A stretch of 64,000 nt of DNA from Sipunculus nudus (Eukaryota; Annelida; Sipuncula; Golfingiida; Sipunculidae), in contig CM049318.1 of NCBI GenBank assembly GCA_026874595.1, positions 12,381,241-12,445,240 of the forward strand. Reading direction: 5' to 3'. Shown one piece after another: positions 12,716 through 25,109 of this stretch (positions are counted from its first letter, which is position 1; each line of letters begins with the position of its first letter). A program made the translations under genes and the position numbers. Under the pieces are notes generated by a model. That model was not told the DNA's origin. It saw nothing but the letters and a program-made list of their open reading frames with translations, and did not search any database.

Positions 12716-13521
12716 TTATTTCTCCCTGCTCTCAAAACCTAACCGAGTTCTTCTCATGCGTTCCCGTATAGGCGGTGCACTTCCGGTTTCAATCCTATGC
12801 TGGATTCCCTTCATGCATCCCAAATCCAGATCATGAGATGCAAATACATCTTGGCAACTCATCAGGAGCTCCCCAAGACTCGTCAACTGAGACTCTGTTA
12901 GCTCCTCTTTTCTGGTGTTTTCAAACAAGGTAACTAGGTGTTGAGATATTCCTGCCATAACCTCGGACAGTTTATCCTGTAGTTCACCTCCAGAACTATT
13001 ACCGACCGGTGAACTGATACTCCCTGTGTCAGCTCTTATACATGCCTCTCTGGAGCACGACTCCACTAAACTGCAACCTGATTGCTCTATGGGTAGTTCT
13101 CCATTGCCGCCCGCAACCGGGTCTGCAACGTCTTCTTGGACAACAGATAGCCTCACTACAGGTGTCACAACGGCTTGGGTGAATCCACGATATCCATCTC
13201 AGATGACGCACCAGACACTTTCTTGAGCAAAGGCAAAGCATCCATCTCAGATGCTTCTCCTGAAGTGCTGTTAGGCAAGCTTGTGATACCCATCTCAGAT
13301 GCCACCTCAGTAAATTCATTGGGTACAACCACAGCATCCATCTCAGATGCTGCCCCGAAGACTTCATTCTTTCTGAGAATAACAGCATTTTCCTGACTGT
13401 TAATCACATTAACATACCCATTACTCAAAGCTACTGTAGCTGCCGCCAACAATCCCCTTCGACCTAACCAAGGCTCTATCAAAAAGCCTGATTTCCCCAC
13501 CGTAGCATCTTGCACCGACAC
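12716..13521 (-). pseudogene. Remnant of the protease-RT linker, with a 16-residue tandem repeat
   Basis: Two overlapping minus-strand frames (13165-13521 and 12716-13168) carry sequence normally found between protease and reverse transcriptase in Ty3-type elements. The first contains a segment around LIEPWLGRRGLLAAATVAL. The second ends with the phrase QHRIETGSAPPIRERMRRTR, which in this family directly precedes the RT palm. No RT follows. Between them lie four in-frame 16-residue repeats, each with a core SEM followed by D or G; in DNA the phrase ATC(C)ATCTCAGATG recurs at exact 48-bp steps (about 13192, 13240, 13288 and 13336). Confidence 0.8.
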
Positions 13522-14173
13522 CTTTTAGTCACCATCACTCTATAAATAGGATAGCTCACACCATCTAGTCCTCTCTTGAACGTTGCATTGATCGGTCTAC
13601 CATCAATGTTGATCTCCCCAGTTGCAAAGTCTATAACACATCTCGTGTCACATAGAAAATTGAGCCCTAGCAGAACAGGATCAGAGATTTCTGCCACATA
13701 CACCATCCAAGTATGTACCGAATTTCCTAACTTGATGGAAATTCCTTCCCTTTTTACAGCTGGGACGTTTTCTTCCTGGTCCCCGATACCCTTGAGGATC
13801 ACCTTTTTGCCTTCCTGCTCTTCAAAAGTATCCCCAATACTTGTGGGCTCACCACTGTTACCTGAGCCGCACTGTCGACAATGGCTTCACTCTCCCGACC
13901 ATTAACGACAATCGGTACCAGTAGACTTAGTCCCATGCACCTCCTGACGTGTATTACGTCACTGTCCTCCTGAACCAAGGGTTCTTCAGAATGATAACTT
14001 CTTATCAATTGTTGATCTTTTGGCATAGCTCCACCTTGAGCCAATTGTACCTTGACATCTGGAATCACACCAGAACTTATTAGGCAATTTTCTACTACAT
14101 TGTCAATTCCAATAAATCTTTGGTTTTCGGTTTCTTGACTAGGCATACTGGAAAACCCCGAATCCACTTGCAT
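13479..14173 (-). pseudogene. Retropepsin-like aspartic protease, frameshifted
   Basis: Two minus-strand frames together hold a retroviral-type protease. The upstream frame (13799-14173) carries the active-site segment IVDSAAQVTVVS, in which DSA replaces the more common DTG or DSG. The downstream frame (13479-13802) carries ISDPVLLGLNFLCD, the usual flap-to-second-loop region. A frameshift lies between them near 13800-13830. In a working element the protease would cut the Gag-Pol polyprotein; this copy cannot make it in one frame. Confidence 0.8.
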
Positions 14174-15224
14174 ATCTGGTACACATTACTTAAAACTACA
14201 TTGCAGCCACAATCACCAGAAACACGTGACTGACACATGACATGACCTATATGCTGTGTCAACTTCTCTAATGACCTGGCCATGGCCTCCATAGATTTCT
14301 CAATGGAACCACTCATCTTCTTGCCCATTTCTTCCGTTTGTTTGGTCAGAATGTCTACTGTTGTCAGTGGTTCCTTGATAGGCAGTGGATGTTGAGCTGC
14401 TTGGTCTGGTTCGCCGTCATTCTCCGTATCATGGCAAGCTCCATCCGACAACTGCACTTGTCTCACAGCTACATTGGTCCTGGCATTCCCAAATATAATT
14501 CGCTTATTGTTGATGTATTCTTTCATATATTTGGCCGCTTTCCTGACATTCCTGGGATTTCTATCTAAAGCGGCCTTCGCTGCATTCTTGTCGTGGATCC
14601 CCTTCAAAAAGAAGTCGATAGCCAACTGCTCACGAACCTCCTCATTTGCCGTAGCCGGAAGTCCATTTTTGACTTCAAAGTATACCTTCTGGGACAATTC
14701 CTCTAGGCTCTCATTGACTAGCTGGCGGAGCTGGTACAGCTGTCCTCTCACTGTACGTGGCTCATCCTTCACGCCTAATCTCCTTTTCAGGCTTTTGGTA
14801 AGTTTGGCATAACTGTGATCAATTCGGATATCTCGGACAAACTTTAGGGCTTGGCCTGCAGACAATCGACAAGTTTCTCCACAGATTTACTATCAGAACA
14901 ACGATACCTATTTCGTAGTCTCTCAAACTGGATAATAAATGTGTACCAGTCTTCCACACCGTTAAATGTTGGCATCTTCTTGGCAGAGACTGGTGACCTA
15001 CGTTTTCTACTGTGGCACCTTTGGTGATTTTGATACCAACGATTCCCAGAGCGCCGAAAACGGTTACCCACATGAGAATCGCTGTCATACTCTGACGACA
15101 CACTAGATTCCCTGCTGGTAATGCATGACGACTCATCAGAGCTGTCGGGCATTTCATGCCGTTGCTGATGCCTCCTTATCCATCTCTCATAATTGTGTTC
15201 CCTGGTGGGCCGTCCATAGTCCAT
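14095..15224 (-). pseudogene. Gag capsid-like region, frameshifted
   Basis: Two minus-strand frames (14844-15224 and 14095-14865) carry a retrotransposon capsid. The first ends with a segment starting KMPTFNGVEDWYTFIIQFER, the usual N-terminal capsid helix. The second continues with FFLKGIHDKNAAKAALDRNP, the C-terminal capsid helix. They meet at about 14850 with a frameshift. The expected CCHC zinc knuckle is not clear; only scattered cysteines follow, near 14190-14230. Confidence 0.78.
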
Positions 15225-15466
15225 AATCCTCCTAGACCTCCGCTTTGGGCAATGACTGTTCTGGTTGCCATTGGGCCAATGAGTAGCATGGGCACGGGCT
15301 CCTTGATGATCCCTAGAGTGCCATGAACTATCACTATAATCATCACGTGAGACTGGCCTCGGTTGGCTGAACCTCCGTCTCTCGGATCCTTTGAGGATCG
15401 ATCATGATTGTTTCCGGTACGCTGCTCAGCGACTATTCTAGGGGGACTCTGTCAACGTACACTTAA

Positions 15467-16476
15467 TTACGGCTGCAGGTGACCTTTCCTGATGGCTGTC
15501 AATAGTGCTGCTACAGAATTAACCAATGGGGTAGCCGCAGTATGTGTCGGCTTGGGTAGGGCAGCTACTTGGCAGGGCGCAGTAGTTCTTATCTCTTGTA
15601 CCAGTGGCGCCACCTGTGGTGGCGGTATCTTCTGGGTAGGTCGAGGGTCCATGCGGGTTACAGTACGGGCTGCATGATCTGATACAAGGTTGGCATGGTG
15701 ATGCCTATCATTGGAATTTCCCCTAAATTTACTCCCATACATACTTCTGATTCAAGCACAGGTATATGTGGGCATACACTATCTGATGGGATTTTGTCTT
15801 GCTGGCACATAACATTATCAAGAATTGCTAACCTGTCATGTATGTTTCCCTCAACAACTGTAGGCCTCTGGCATTCAGCACCTGAATTAACTGCAAGAAG
15901 GTCATGGTCATCATCGGAAATTACAGGGCCTTGCCCATTGTGGGGGCGGTTAGAAGCATCACTGCCATAGGGCAAAGTCGGATCAAGATCAATTGATGGT
16001 ACTCTGAGTGGGGCCAAATTGGTATTATGGGATTGAGAGGCATTGTCAGGTAAAACAGACTTACCTGCCACTGTACTCCTAGTATCTTTATGCATATTAG
16101 ATGTGGGACCCACTCCAGTGACACTATGCTGTGATGCCCCCCTTAGGACATTAGGGCATGATGATACAGCTGGAAAGTTGCTGAATGTCAGGCCGTTAAC
16201 ACCAAAACTGGAACGTGCTAGTACCGGGCTGCTCTGGGCCAGAACAGGATGAGATGCAGCACGGGAGTGAGAAATTACAAAATCACCCGCAGAGAATAAT
16301 TCATGCCAAGACTGGGAAGATCTACCCGAAATCCGGGCCAAATCCCAACAACTAAACCTAAGTTGTTCACTACGTTGGCCCACAATAGCTCGGGCTACAA
16401 ATTCTGGGAATAGAGTGGGATTTGCCTTCATCATGTCAGCTGCAGTAGCTGTGCTTAGATCAATCACGTGAGACAT
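15467..16476 (-). pseudogene. N-terminal gag-like region, low complexity
   Basis: A 272-residue minus-strand frame (15658-16476) and a shorter one (15467-15742) lie between the leader and the capsid. The first starts MSHVIDLSTATAADMMKANP and then becomes rich in Ser, Pro and Val. The position fits the poorly conserved N terminus of gag. No domain is recognised, so the assignment rests on position alone. Confidence 0.5.
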
Positions 16477-17177
16477 AATTATCTCTAATGATCAAGGTCA
16501 AGGTCAAAACATGCAAATGTTACATACAACTATGTTAGCAATAAGTAGTTCACTACTTCAGCATGCAATGCAGGCACATGAGGAACATAAATCAGATGTA
16601 AATTAATAGTACAACTGTACTCATTCACATCAAAGATCATATGTACTTGTATATGTACTGACAACAAATAAATCTAAATCCCCAGGTTAATGAAATACAA
16701 TGTACTTGCCTCAAGAGAAACTAGCAATAATATATTACACACGATATTAACTGTTCATGCACGTGAAATGACTTTTTCACTAAGTCGCAGCGAATTTACA
16801 AGCATTCCTCAGTTAAACCATCTCAGGGGTAGAACTGCGCGACCATGCTGCCATCTGGTGGTAAGCCCAGGTACGATTTCACGCCAGCAAGTCTGGCCGG
16901 GGACCTCTGACGAACAGGACGATTGAAACTTTCGAGAAATCACTACACCCCAGGTGTAAAATCGCTTTCACTAAAAAAGCATCAAACTAACGTCCAGCTC
17001 ACTACCTTTATAAACAAAAGGGGAACGTCTGGCGCCGAAAGACTGAAATAATCGAACCTGTCACCGCTAATTAAAACGGGCGCGGATCGTGAAAAACAAT
17101 GACTCAATGGCAATTTTCACATAAGACAAGACTGCCGCTGGCTAATCGCTCGAAGAACCGAGTTAAAAACAACGGAA

Positions 17178-17195
17178 ATTTTACGCTTGGCGCCA
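17178..17195 (-). other. Primer-binding site of the retrotransposon
   Basis: On the minus strand, five bases after the end of the 5' LTR, the sequence reads TGGCGCCAAGCG. TGGCGCC is a common start for a site complementary to a tRNA 3' end. The palindromic core TGGCGCCA is at 17188-17195. The tRNA species was not identified. Confidence 0.7.
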
Positions 17196-17200
17196 GTTAA

Positions 17201-17459
17201 TGTAGGTTTTATCGCCATCTAACTAGAGAATGGCGTGTAACTTATCGTTTGATACCTCGCTGCTGACTTGTCTCTAGCTCTAACACAGCATGGGACCTGA
17301 TGACACGCAACCTTGCACGGGAAACTTGTGGGTCTGCTTGCGTTCCTCTGTCTCTCGCCTCGCTCTCCGGTCCGTCTCCACGGGCCACGGTCACTATGGC
17401 AACCAGGGGTTACAAGATGCCCAAGGCATCCAACACATCGTACATGCAAATCCCCAACA
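17201..17459 (-). repeat. 5' LTR of the retrotransposon
   Basis: A 259-bp repeat matching 12149-12417, bounded by TG and CA. On the coding strand it starts TGTTGGGGATTTGCATG and ends AACCTACA. It should hold the promoter, but no TATA box was confidently placed. Confidence 0.92.
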
Positions 17460-17929
17460 CTATTAACGTGTTACACGATTTTGAATAAGATAATATCAGT
17501 AGCTTATAGATCAACGGTGTGACAATAGTTATATAATTCTACCAATAAAGTCTTACTGTTGACAGTGACAAAATGTACACTATAGCTTCAGTTCAACATA
17601 TATATTTTTATATTTAATGTGGGGACGGATCATGCTTTTGAACATCCCATACATGTAACCATAAGTTGCAAATTTTATACATTCCCATTATGATTTTATT
17701 TATTTACCTATTTTGTTTTACTTTGTCTGTTAAGTGTTATGAAGATAGGAAACTGTTCAAGTATCCTGTACACGTCTTATTAATAGACTGGATATGTAAA
17801 ACCTGGTCTATTGGAGTCTTAAATGACTAGGGTAACAGTTATATCTTTTTATATGTATATTTGCATGTGTTTAACAAATAATTCACATGATCATGAATGT
17901 ACTGTTCCCATAGTATACTATAGTATATG

Positions 17930-18475
17930 TCTTGCTATATATTTACCTAGTAAAGATGGATTAGAAATGAGCGTCTGGTATGGTATTGGCACAGAACAGA
18001 ATTATTACAGTGTTACACTGGCATACCTATTAAAGACTGATCAGAAATGAGCGTTTGGTATGGTATAAGGAAATTCTTTCTCAAAGTTTTGTCAGTATGA
18101 ATCTGTCAGTTCACTGGTATTGGACAAAATTAGTAAAGTGTTACACTGCTATATATTACCTGGTAAGGAGGGATCAGGAATGAGCGACGGTATGGTATTT
18201 TTTTGTAGATTCTCTCAGTGTCAACCTGCCTGTTCGGTGGCACAAAACAGAATTTAAAGTGTATAACTGACAAACCTGTTGAAGACGGATCAGAAATGTG
18301 AGCCTAGTATGGTATTAGGCAATTTTGTTTCAAAGTTTTGTCAGTGTGAACTGGCCTGATCAGTGATATATTACAGAATAAGGGAAGAGTTACACTGTCA
18401 TTTGTTTACCTATTAAGGACGGATTAGAAATGAGCGTCTGGTATTGTATTTGACAATTTTTTGTAGGATTGTCAT
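17930..18475. repeat. Tandem array, units of about 80-137 bp
   Basis: The phrase 'gatcagaaatgagcg' or a near match recurs at about 17955, 18037, 18172, 18285 and 18422, each followed by TGGTAT and preceded by TTACACTG-like sequence. Units are diverged and vary in length. No coding potential is seen. Confidence 0.75.
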
Positions 18476-18880
18476 TAATTACGTGTATGTAGGCCGTCCT
18501 ATATGACTACACGAATTACACCCCTGCTCTCTTCCTCCTATTAGTTCGATACATTGTTTCAGAGTCAGAGAAGATCCTTTTTTAAGTTTAAGAGAACTAA
18601 GACACTTAATTAAATTAAAATAAACAAAAAATGATATCTCGGTTAAAAAGTTTGGTATTCATCATAAAAGAAGGAGGTTTCTACTGAAAGTGTTCTTTCC
18701 ACCACCCCCAATTTAGATATAGATGAAAGAGTTCTATCCTTCTGAGTGATCATAAGCAGTACCAGTGTTAATGATAATGAAACGGCAAAAACTAGTAGAC
18801 CGTGCATGTGTGCCTTTGATTTTCCCCATGCGCGTGTACTGGGCCTGCAGCACCAGCGAAAACCATTTACAATGCATCAC

Positions 18881-18945
18881 CGGCGGCTCTCTGTGCGAGG
18901 GTCACGCAGTGCGTTCAATCTAATGTCAGATTCAAACTCAGCCAT
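18881..18945 (-). CDS. Candidate first coding exon of an unidentified gene
   Basis: On the minus strand a start codon in a good context (AAAATGGCT) opens a 21-codon frame, MAEFESDIRLNALRDPRTES and onward. It meets a plausible donor, CCG followed by GTGATG. Local CpG density is higher than in the surroundings, as in many promoter-proximal exons. No second exon was found at lower coordinates and the product is not recognised. Confidence 0.3.
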
Positions 18946-19450
18946 TTTTTCTGTGAACTATGTTCGCCCTTAAGCACAATCCCTCACTCCATCAGTCATT
19001 TGAATACATACATTACCTTTTTTGACAAATTTAAATAAATGGCTTTCGTAAGCACAGTATTTGGTTAACATAGTTCCCAGCCTGCCATGGGTTGATTTTC
19101 GTACGATGTTCCTTGGAAATGGATTTAAATTGTTGCGTTTAGGCCTAATCTGAATTATGTCGCAGAAACATATATTCATAACCTCGCACTAAATGAGACA
19201 CATTAACAGTGATTATCCCCACATACCAATGTGTGTAGAATATTATATCTGAACATATGTTTTTTTAAAGCTTGAAAAATCCCGGTTTTTTATTCACTCC
19301 ACGAATTATACATCAGAAGAAACATCAAATATGATACAAATATTAAAATGAAACATACAAAATTTATAACAAATGAACAATTGTAAATTCACCAAACTGT
19401 CTAGATACCAAATAAATAAAATAAAATGAATAGCTCTTTCTAACTTTTCA
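18946..19450. other. Intergenic, no gene seen
   Basis: AT-rich sequence; short open frames only, with no recognisable domain or repeat. Confidence 0.4.
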
Positions 19451-21643
19451 TTTCTTTATTAATTAAATACAATGACCATCTTTTTTTTAAAGTATTATAA
19501 TTTCTTATTCTTTTCTACTATTTTATATTCAATTCTTACATATTCCCATAAAAAGTTTCGAAATCCATGGACATTCGGCTTCTGCTGTTTATTCCTTCTG
19601 CACTGGTTAATGTACCTTTTAGCCTCGATCACAGTTCCATTATACATATCACTATCCTCAGCAGAACAATAAAAGATATTTTCCTTATCAAGTATTAATT
19701 TTCATTAACTGATCCGTACACCAAGTCTTTAACTCCATCAAAAATTTCCTTGTTATCTTACCATCCCAAAACAAATGGTTAATTGTTTCCACTTCTCCTT
19801 CAAAAAATATACAATAATTAAAATCCTATTTCAGGAGCCAATAGTTGTTCACTAAAATATTATTGATAAATTTATACTGAAATATTTTAGTATTTAGTAT
19901 CATACAAAACTCTGTGTGATAAAGTGTTAATACTTATAAAATCGTCCGATGTATTGGTTATATATTTTGATATCTTCGGTTTAGTCAGTTGTACAGTACA
20001 TCACCTATCTCTTAATTCCTGGTAATCTGATGTGACCTTAACTGTCTCAATGGCACGATAGATTTCTGGATTTTAATTTGTAAATCATTTGATATATGAT
20101 TTACAGACTCCACGTTATCTTCTTCCACTGTTATACTAATCTGATCGTGAGTAACTTTATATATATTGTTTTATGGCTAATGAAATTGGATTGTACCAGT
20201 AAATAAAATATATACTTTTTAACCCTCTAGATTTCCAGTACTCAAAGATAGACATGATTCTGTACATCAAACAAATCCTGTACCTTTTGTATTCCTTTAT
20301 AAAATGATTTCCATTAGAATTTATTCTTAATTTTTCATTTAAGATAAAGTCTTTGTTATGCCACACATACTGTTCTTTTATGTTCACCTCTGCTCAGAAG
20401 TCTACCTTTTAAAGGTACAGCTGTGTAGGACCTCTCTGTAAAATTAATTTACCTTTTCTAAGTTTAATAAGCCAAGTTTATAATTAAAATTAAATAACAA
20501 GTCCATATCATTACAAATTTTCTCTAAATTATAAACCCATAAAGCTTTCCAAGGTCTGTTTTCACACTAAAAAAATCTTTTAATTAAGCCCGCCCTTGAT
20601 GCCAGAAAGAGTGACTGAAGGTGTGGAACATTCAAACCCCCTTTTTCTATTTCTTAATCTAAGACAGATCTTTTTATTCTCTCTTTTCCACCATTCCATA
20701 AAAAGGAAAATATAATTTTAATAAGTTTATTTACATATTTTCCGATATACTATTATAACTAAAGTAATAATTAAATATATATGTTAATTTTATTTGAAAT
20801 TTTCCTTGCATTGTTAGATTTCTTGTTTCCAGAGCTGCATAGTATTTTCCGTTTGTTTAAATGTATCCTCTAAATTCAGCTCTTCACATTGATGTTTATC
20901 ATATGACATAAATACTCCAAGAATTTTGATTGGTTTATCTGGCCAGTGAATACCAAATGGTTTCAGTTTACTATTTTTATTCTTGCCTATCCGCATGCGT
21001 TTAGATTTTACTTAATTTAAATTCTCCAATTAATTTAACATGTTTTAAAAAGTTACTACCTGATATTCCGAAAGAATCACAAATAATCATCTGAATATTG
21101 TAGAAGTTTAACTTGTTCATCCCCCATTCTAATCCCTTTAATAGTTGTATCATTTCTTATTTTAATTGCAAGGATTTCTATAGCTAATATAAAAAGGTAG
21201 GAAGAGAGAGCCTGAGAGGGTCTCCTTGTCGGACAACCCTTTCAACTTTAAAATAGCCAGATGTTATACCATTATCAACTGCTTATATCATTGTATAACA
21301 ACTTTATTAATTTTTTTAAGTGTTCCAGCATCAAGGTCATTCTAAAGAATTAAAGGCTTTTCCATATCTAATGCAATTACAATAACAGGAATTTTTTTTT
21401 TTTTGTGTAATCCAGTAAATCTTGAACAAATCTGATATTTTCACCAATAAATCTATTTTTGACATAACCAGTATGATTAGAATGTGCAAGTTTTAGCAAA
21501 ATCTTGGAAAGTCTAATAGAAAGTGTTTTAGCTAAAATTTTATAGTTTGTATTTAAGAGTAATACTGGAAGCCAATTTTTTCTCTAACAAGGTACGGTAT
21601 TCATTTTTATCTAATAAAGTTATAACTGCTAGCCTCTGGGATA

Positions 21644-21645
<2 letters not shown>
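19450..21645 (-). mobile_element. Decayed L1-type LINE (reverse transcriptase remnant)
   Basis: Broken minus-strand frames keep the order of a non-LTR reverse transcriptase. Near 21400-21560 there is a segment containing GYVKNRFIGENIRFVQDLL (RT motifs 1-2). Near 21215-21235 is RQGDPL, followed in another frame by YLFILAIEILAIKIRND (motif B). At 21088-21102 is QYSDD, the catalytic YxDD motif. At 20814-20996 comes the thumb-like segment with KPFGIHWPDKPIKILGVF, then FLWNG-like and EKGGLNVP-like pieces near 20600-20700, and a terminal ETINHLFWDGKITRKF piece near 19750-19790. Stops and frameshifts are everywhere, so it is dead. No clean poly-A tail or target duplication was found and the ends are approximate. 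The style is that of L1/Tx1-like elements. Confidence 0.85.

Positions 21646-21646
<1 letters not shown>

Positions 21647-21708
<62 letters not shown>
21647..21708. repeat. TA dinucleotide microsatellite
   Basis: About 31 uninterrupted TA units directly beside the 5' side of the LINE remnant. Confidence 0.95.
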
Positions 21709-21711
<3 letters not shown>

Positions 21712-22192
21712 TAAGGCGTTTAAAGTATTATCTGACTAGTCTTGATCCAAATTTATTTACTAAATTACCAGCATCGCAAATCCAGGAGAATCACGTGAAC
21801 ATACTGCCATCTAGCGGCCACTGACATAACAAGAGTGCATAATAGGCAACAAAAGCTATATCTAAATTTTGTCTGGAAAAGCGAGGCCGAGGGGTGTTTT
21901 ACATCCCCACATATGTAGATGTCTGAAACCGGCACTAGCATCTTACATTCTTCTCACAAAACGTACAATGGACACCCAAACTGACTGCATCACGCCATCG
22001 GTAATTATGCATGCTGACATACATGGCTTGTCTGTCTATCAGTTCAGATGGCTGCCCCTTATCCCACTGACTGAACAAGAAAGGTTCTCCGGTGGCTTCC
22101 CAAGTCCAGTTCCCTTTCCTGTTGGTCTTATCTTTACCGGAAGCCCAATATCCCCGGGTAACAGGTGCCCGAAATTTGTAGAGGATGGCTGC

Positions 22193-22260
<68 letters not shown>

Positions 22261-22328
22261 ATTCGTCATCATCATTAGAAAGCTAAGAATTAAATAGATC
22301 CTGCAGTCCGAGCATATGATATGATAAA
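21709..22328. other. Unassigned segment with a second TA microsatellite
   Basis: A TA tract of about 60 bp lies at 22201-22262. Open frames through it are low complexity. The rest, including a GC-richer stretch at 21960-22180, is not recognised. Confidence 0.45.
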
Positions 22329-24853
22329 ACAAGGGACCTATGGGTCACGGCGCTCAGCTGTAATATATGATAAAAAAAAAAAAATGATTTAGAAATGAGG
22401 CACATGCTGGTTTTATATAAGCTGTATTATGAGTTGTTGTTGTTTAGCTTATGTATGATTTTGATAGTACCTTTGATTTGGAGACAGGGAAGAGGATTGA
22501 TTTCATTTATTTTATTAACAAATGGAGTACTATTGTCACACAGATTTTGACTTGGCCATATAACTTATAAGCAGAACATATAATATAAGAGTTTTACTAT
22601 TTATAAAAAAAAATTACAAATATTGTCCCAAATATAATTTTTATTTAAAAATATAAGAGAATCATATGATTTTTAAAAATGAAATATAACTAAAATGATT
22701 ATTTAAATGATATTAAAGAATATATTCATGAATGCATTCATGAATACATTTTTGAAAGTATTTGCACTGGTATTTTTATACTTTCATTTTTACCTGAATT
22801 CCAATTCTTTATGCAATAAATTTTATAATGGAGTACATAGTACTCACACGTATTCACACCATGTCTGGTATTTATTCAGTTTTCACCAAACAATGATGTT
22901 GAGAATCCAGAATATACAAAATTCACACATTTAAATAATGATCATAAGTACCTGGTTTTATGGCTTTTATTTATATTAAAAAAATTAATGTAATATATTC
23001 ACTATGGACTACTTTCACATCAATCTACACACTAGACACAGTAGGAATCTAGATTAATATTATCAATTGCATCTTTGTCTATCATTAATTTCCTTCATAT
23101 GATCCCTAATGATTAGTAATGAATAATATGATTTACTTTTTTATCATTAAAATTGAACTGAAAAATACCATAGGTGACTGCATGGTGTTATTTGGAATAC
23201 GTGACATTCTATCCATCGATACAAGATTCTTATATCATCAGTAACTGCAAGTTAATTTCCTGTATATTATATATAAACTAACAAATTCCTTTTCTATTAT
23301 TCTTCATTTTGTTATTAAAACCAAATAAAAATTTATTAATTTATTGTATATTGTTATGTTGTTGGTTAAAACTACTAGATGAGTTGGGTTGGACACCTGG
23401 ATCAACTGTTGCTGGCCATAAGCTGCCTGGCTGCCCCAGTGTATGCCTCGCTTCAAGCATGCATAATTTGCTGAAAGTTCAACAAGGTCAACATACAGGT
23501 GACTCAAGAGGGGCTACAATTTTTGGCCAATTTCTTTCAGCTTTCTAAACTAAAAAGCTGAAATCCTTATGTGTGCATGATTTGAAAATTATATCAACAG
23601 TGCTTACAGGAAACAAACGTGCTATGGTAAAAGTTGGGCAAAATTTAAGGTACTAATGTTATATTTATACTTATAACTTGTAAAATTTGAAAAATTCAGA
23701 ACTAATTTTAGGTATTCAATTGAATCTTGATTAAATAATGTTACATCCCTGACAAAAAAACTCTAGCTTCAGCAATCCCCTTGTTAAGGGAGTAAATATA
23801 TTTCTTGATTTTTTACAAAGTGCATTATGTTTGGGCCCATAACTTAAATCAATTACGCTATACTGACATCATTTCTGGCATGTGCATAGAGAATGTATAG
23901 AAAAATATGTATATAATATATGATTAAAGTCAGATCAGTGGTCTTGATATTAGGCAGTCTTGAAGTGTAACAATGGGTTTTTAATGGAAAAATGAAGTTT
24001 TTCTTTAATATCTCGAAGGTATTAAGTCCTAGTGACCAAATTATTGACATTGTAGGGGAATTTGGAGACATCTAATTGTATGCCAATTTTTTGGAACTGA
24101 GAGCTGAAGCTGGGGAGCTGAGCTCTTGCAAACTGCATAACACTAGCTTGATGTAAACAATATGTTACATGGTGCTTGAAAACTTGAATAAAATCTACAG
24201 TTTTAGATCAACTGGTTTGAAATTTTTGGTGTTAACGGAAAAAATGCGAACAAAAACATGCTGTGAAAATTAAACCCACAGTACTTACAGGAAAAAAACG
24301 TGCCATGGTCAAAGTTGGGCAATATTTAAGGTACCAATTTTTTATTTTTGTTAATATTTTTAAAAATTTAAAAGATTTTGATCTAATTTTGGGTATACAA
24401 TTTAATTTTGATTAATTTAAGTTAAATACTGGAAAAAAAGTCCATAGCTTTAACATGTTTTGTGTTAAGTGATCAAATGTCTTTCCTGATTTTTTACCAA
24501 GTGCATTATGTTTGGGCCCGTAACTTTTTAAAATTATATAATACAGACATAATTTCTGGCATGTACATAGGAACTATATAGAGTAATATTTATGGTAAAT
24601 ATGAGGAAAACAGATGAGTGGTTTTGATATTAGGCAGTCCTGAAGTGTGAAAATAGGTCTTTAATAGGAACGAAGTCGCAAAGACCCAGTTTTCGGCTTG
24701 GTAGGAGATCTTGGGGACATCTAACATTATGGATTCCTAGGTCTTACGGTTTCAAAACGTGCCACATCTACGGACGGACGGACAGACGGACGGACGACGG
24801 ACAATGGACCACGACTATAGCTCAGATGACTTATAGTTATCTGAGCTAAAAAT
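22329..24853. repeat. Dispersed repeat family 1, copy A
   Basis: The left end reads ACAAGGGACCTATGGGTCAC then GGCGCTCAGCTG. The right end is an ACGG-rich tract (about 24770-24800) followed by CTATAGCTCAGATGAC and CTGAGCTAAAAA. Most of its length matches copy B (30831-32754) in the same orientation. A block of about 500 bp occurs twice inside it, at about 23590-24080 and 24270-24745, which accounts for most of the extra length over copy B. No coding potential is seen. Confidence 0.8.
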
Positions 24854-25109
24854 GATTAATAATTCATAAATTAGATGTTTCAGGAAACATCACGATAACA
24901 TTACACATACGTAACTTTTAACGTTTATGCTTTTATTTAAACTAGTCAAGTCTTTCAGTGCTTACAGTAGACAAAAGACTCAAAGAGAGTAGATAAAAAT
25001 ATTAAACACCATGAATATACTCGGCGGAATGCATTGGCAACTTAATTAATCATTCATGCATGGATGCTCTTTTCTGTTATACATTGATAGTTTTCACACT
25101 ATCTCCTAC

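Larger units (their letters stand above)
12142..17466 (-). mobile_element. LTR retrotransposon (Ty3/gypsy type), internally deleted
   Basis: Two direct repeats of 269 bp (12149-12417) and 259 bp (17201-17459) bound this element. Each begins TG and ends CA. The 7-bp sequence CTATTAA lies directly outside both ends (12142-12148 and 17460-17466) and is the target duplication. The coding strand is minus: a primer-binding site lies inside the right LTR and a purine run inside the left one. In order from the 5' end come gag-like frames, an aspartic protease and a protease-RT linker. The sequence then goes straight to the 3' LTR, so reverse transcriptase, RNase H and integrase are missing. Several frameshifts separate the remaining frames. 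The LTRs differ by roughly a tenth by eye, so the insertion is not recent. Confidence 0.92.

Noticed and set aside
13026-13396. Plus-strand frames opposite the retrotransposon linker
   Set aside because: They are shadows of the minus-strand 48-bp repeats, which explain their open length.
22039-22332. Frames through TA tracts giving IYIYIY text (also at 57473-57971)
   Set aside because: Translation of TA microsatellites; low complexity with no other support.
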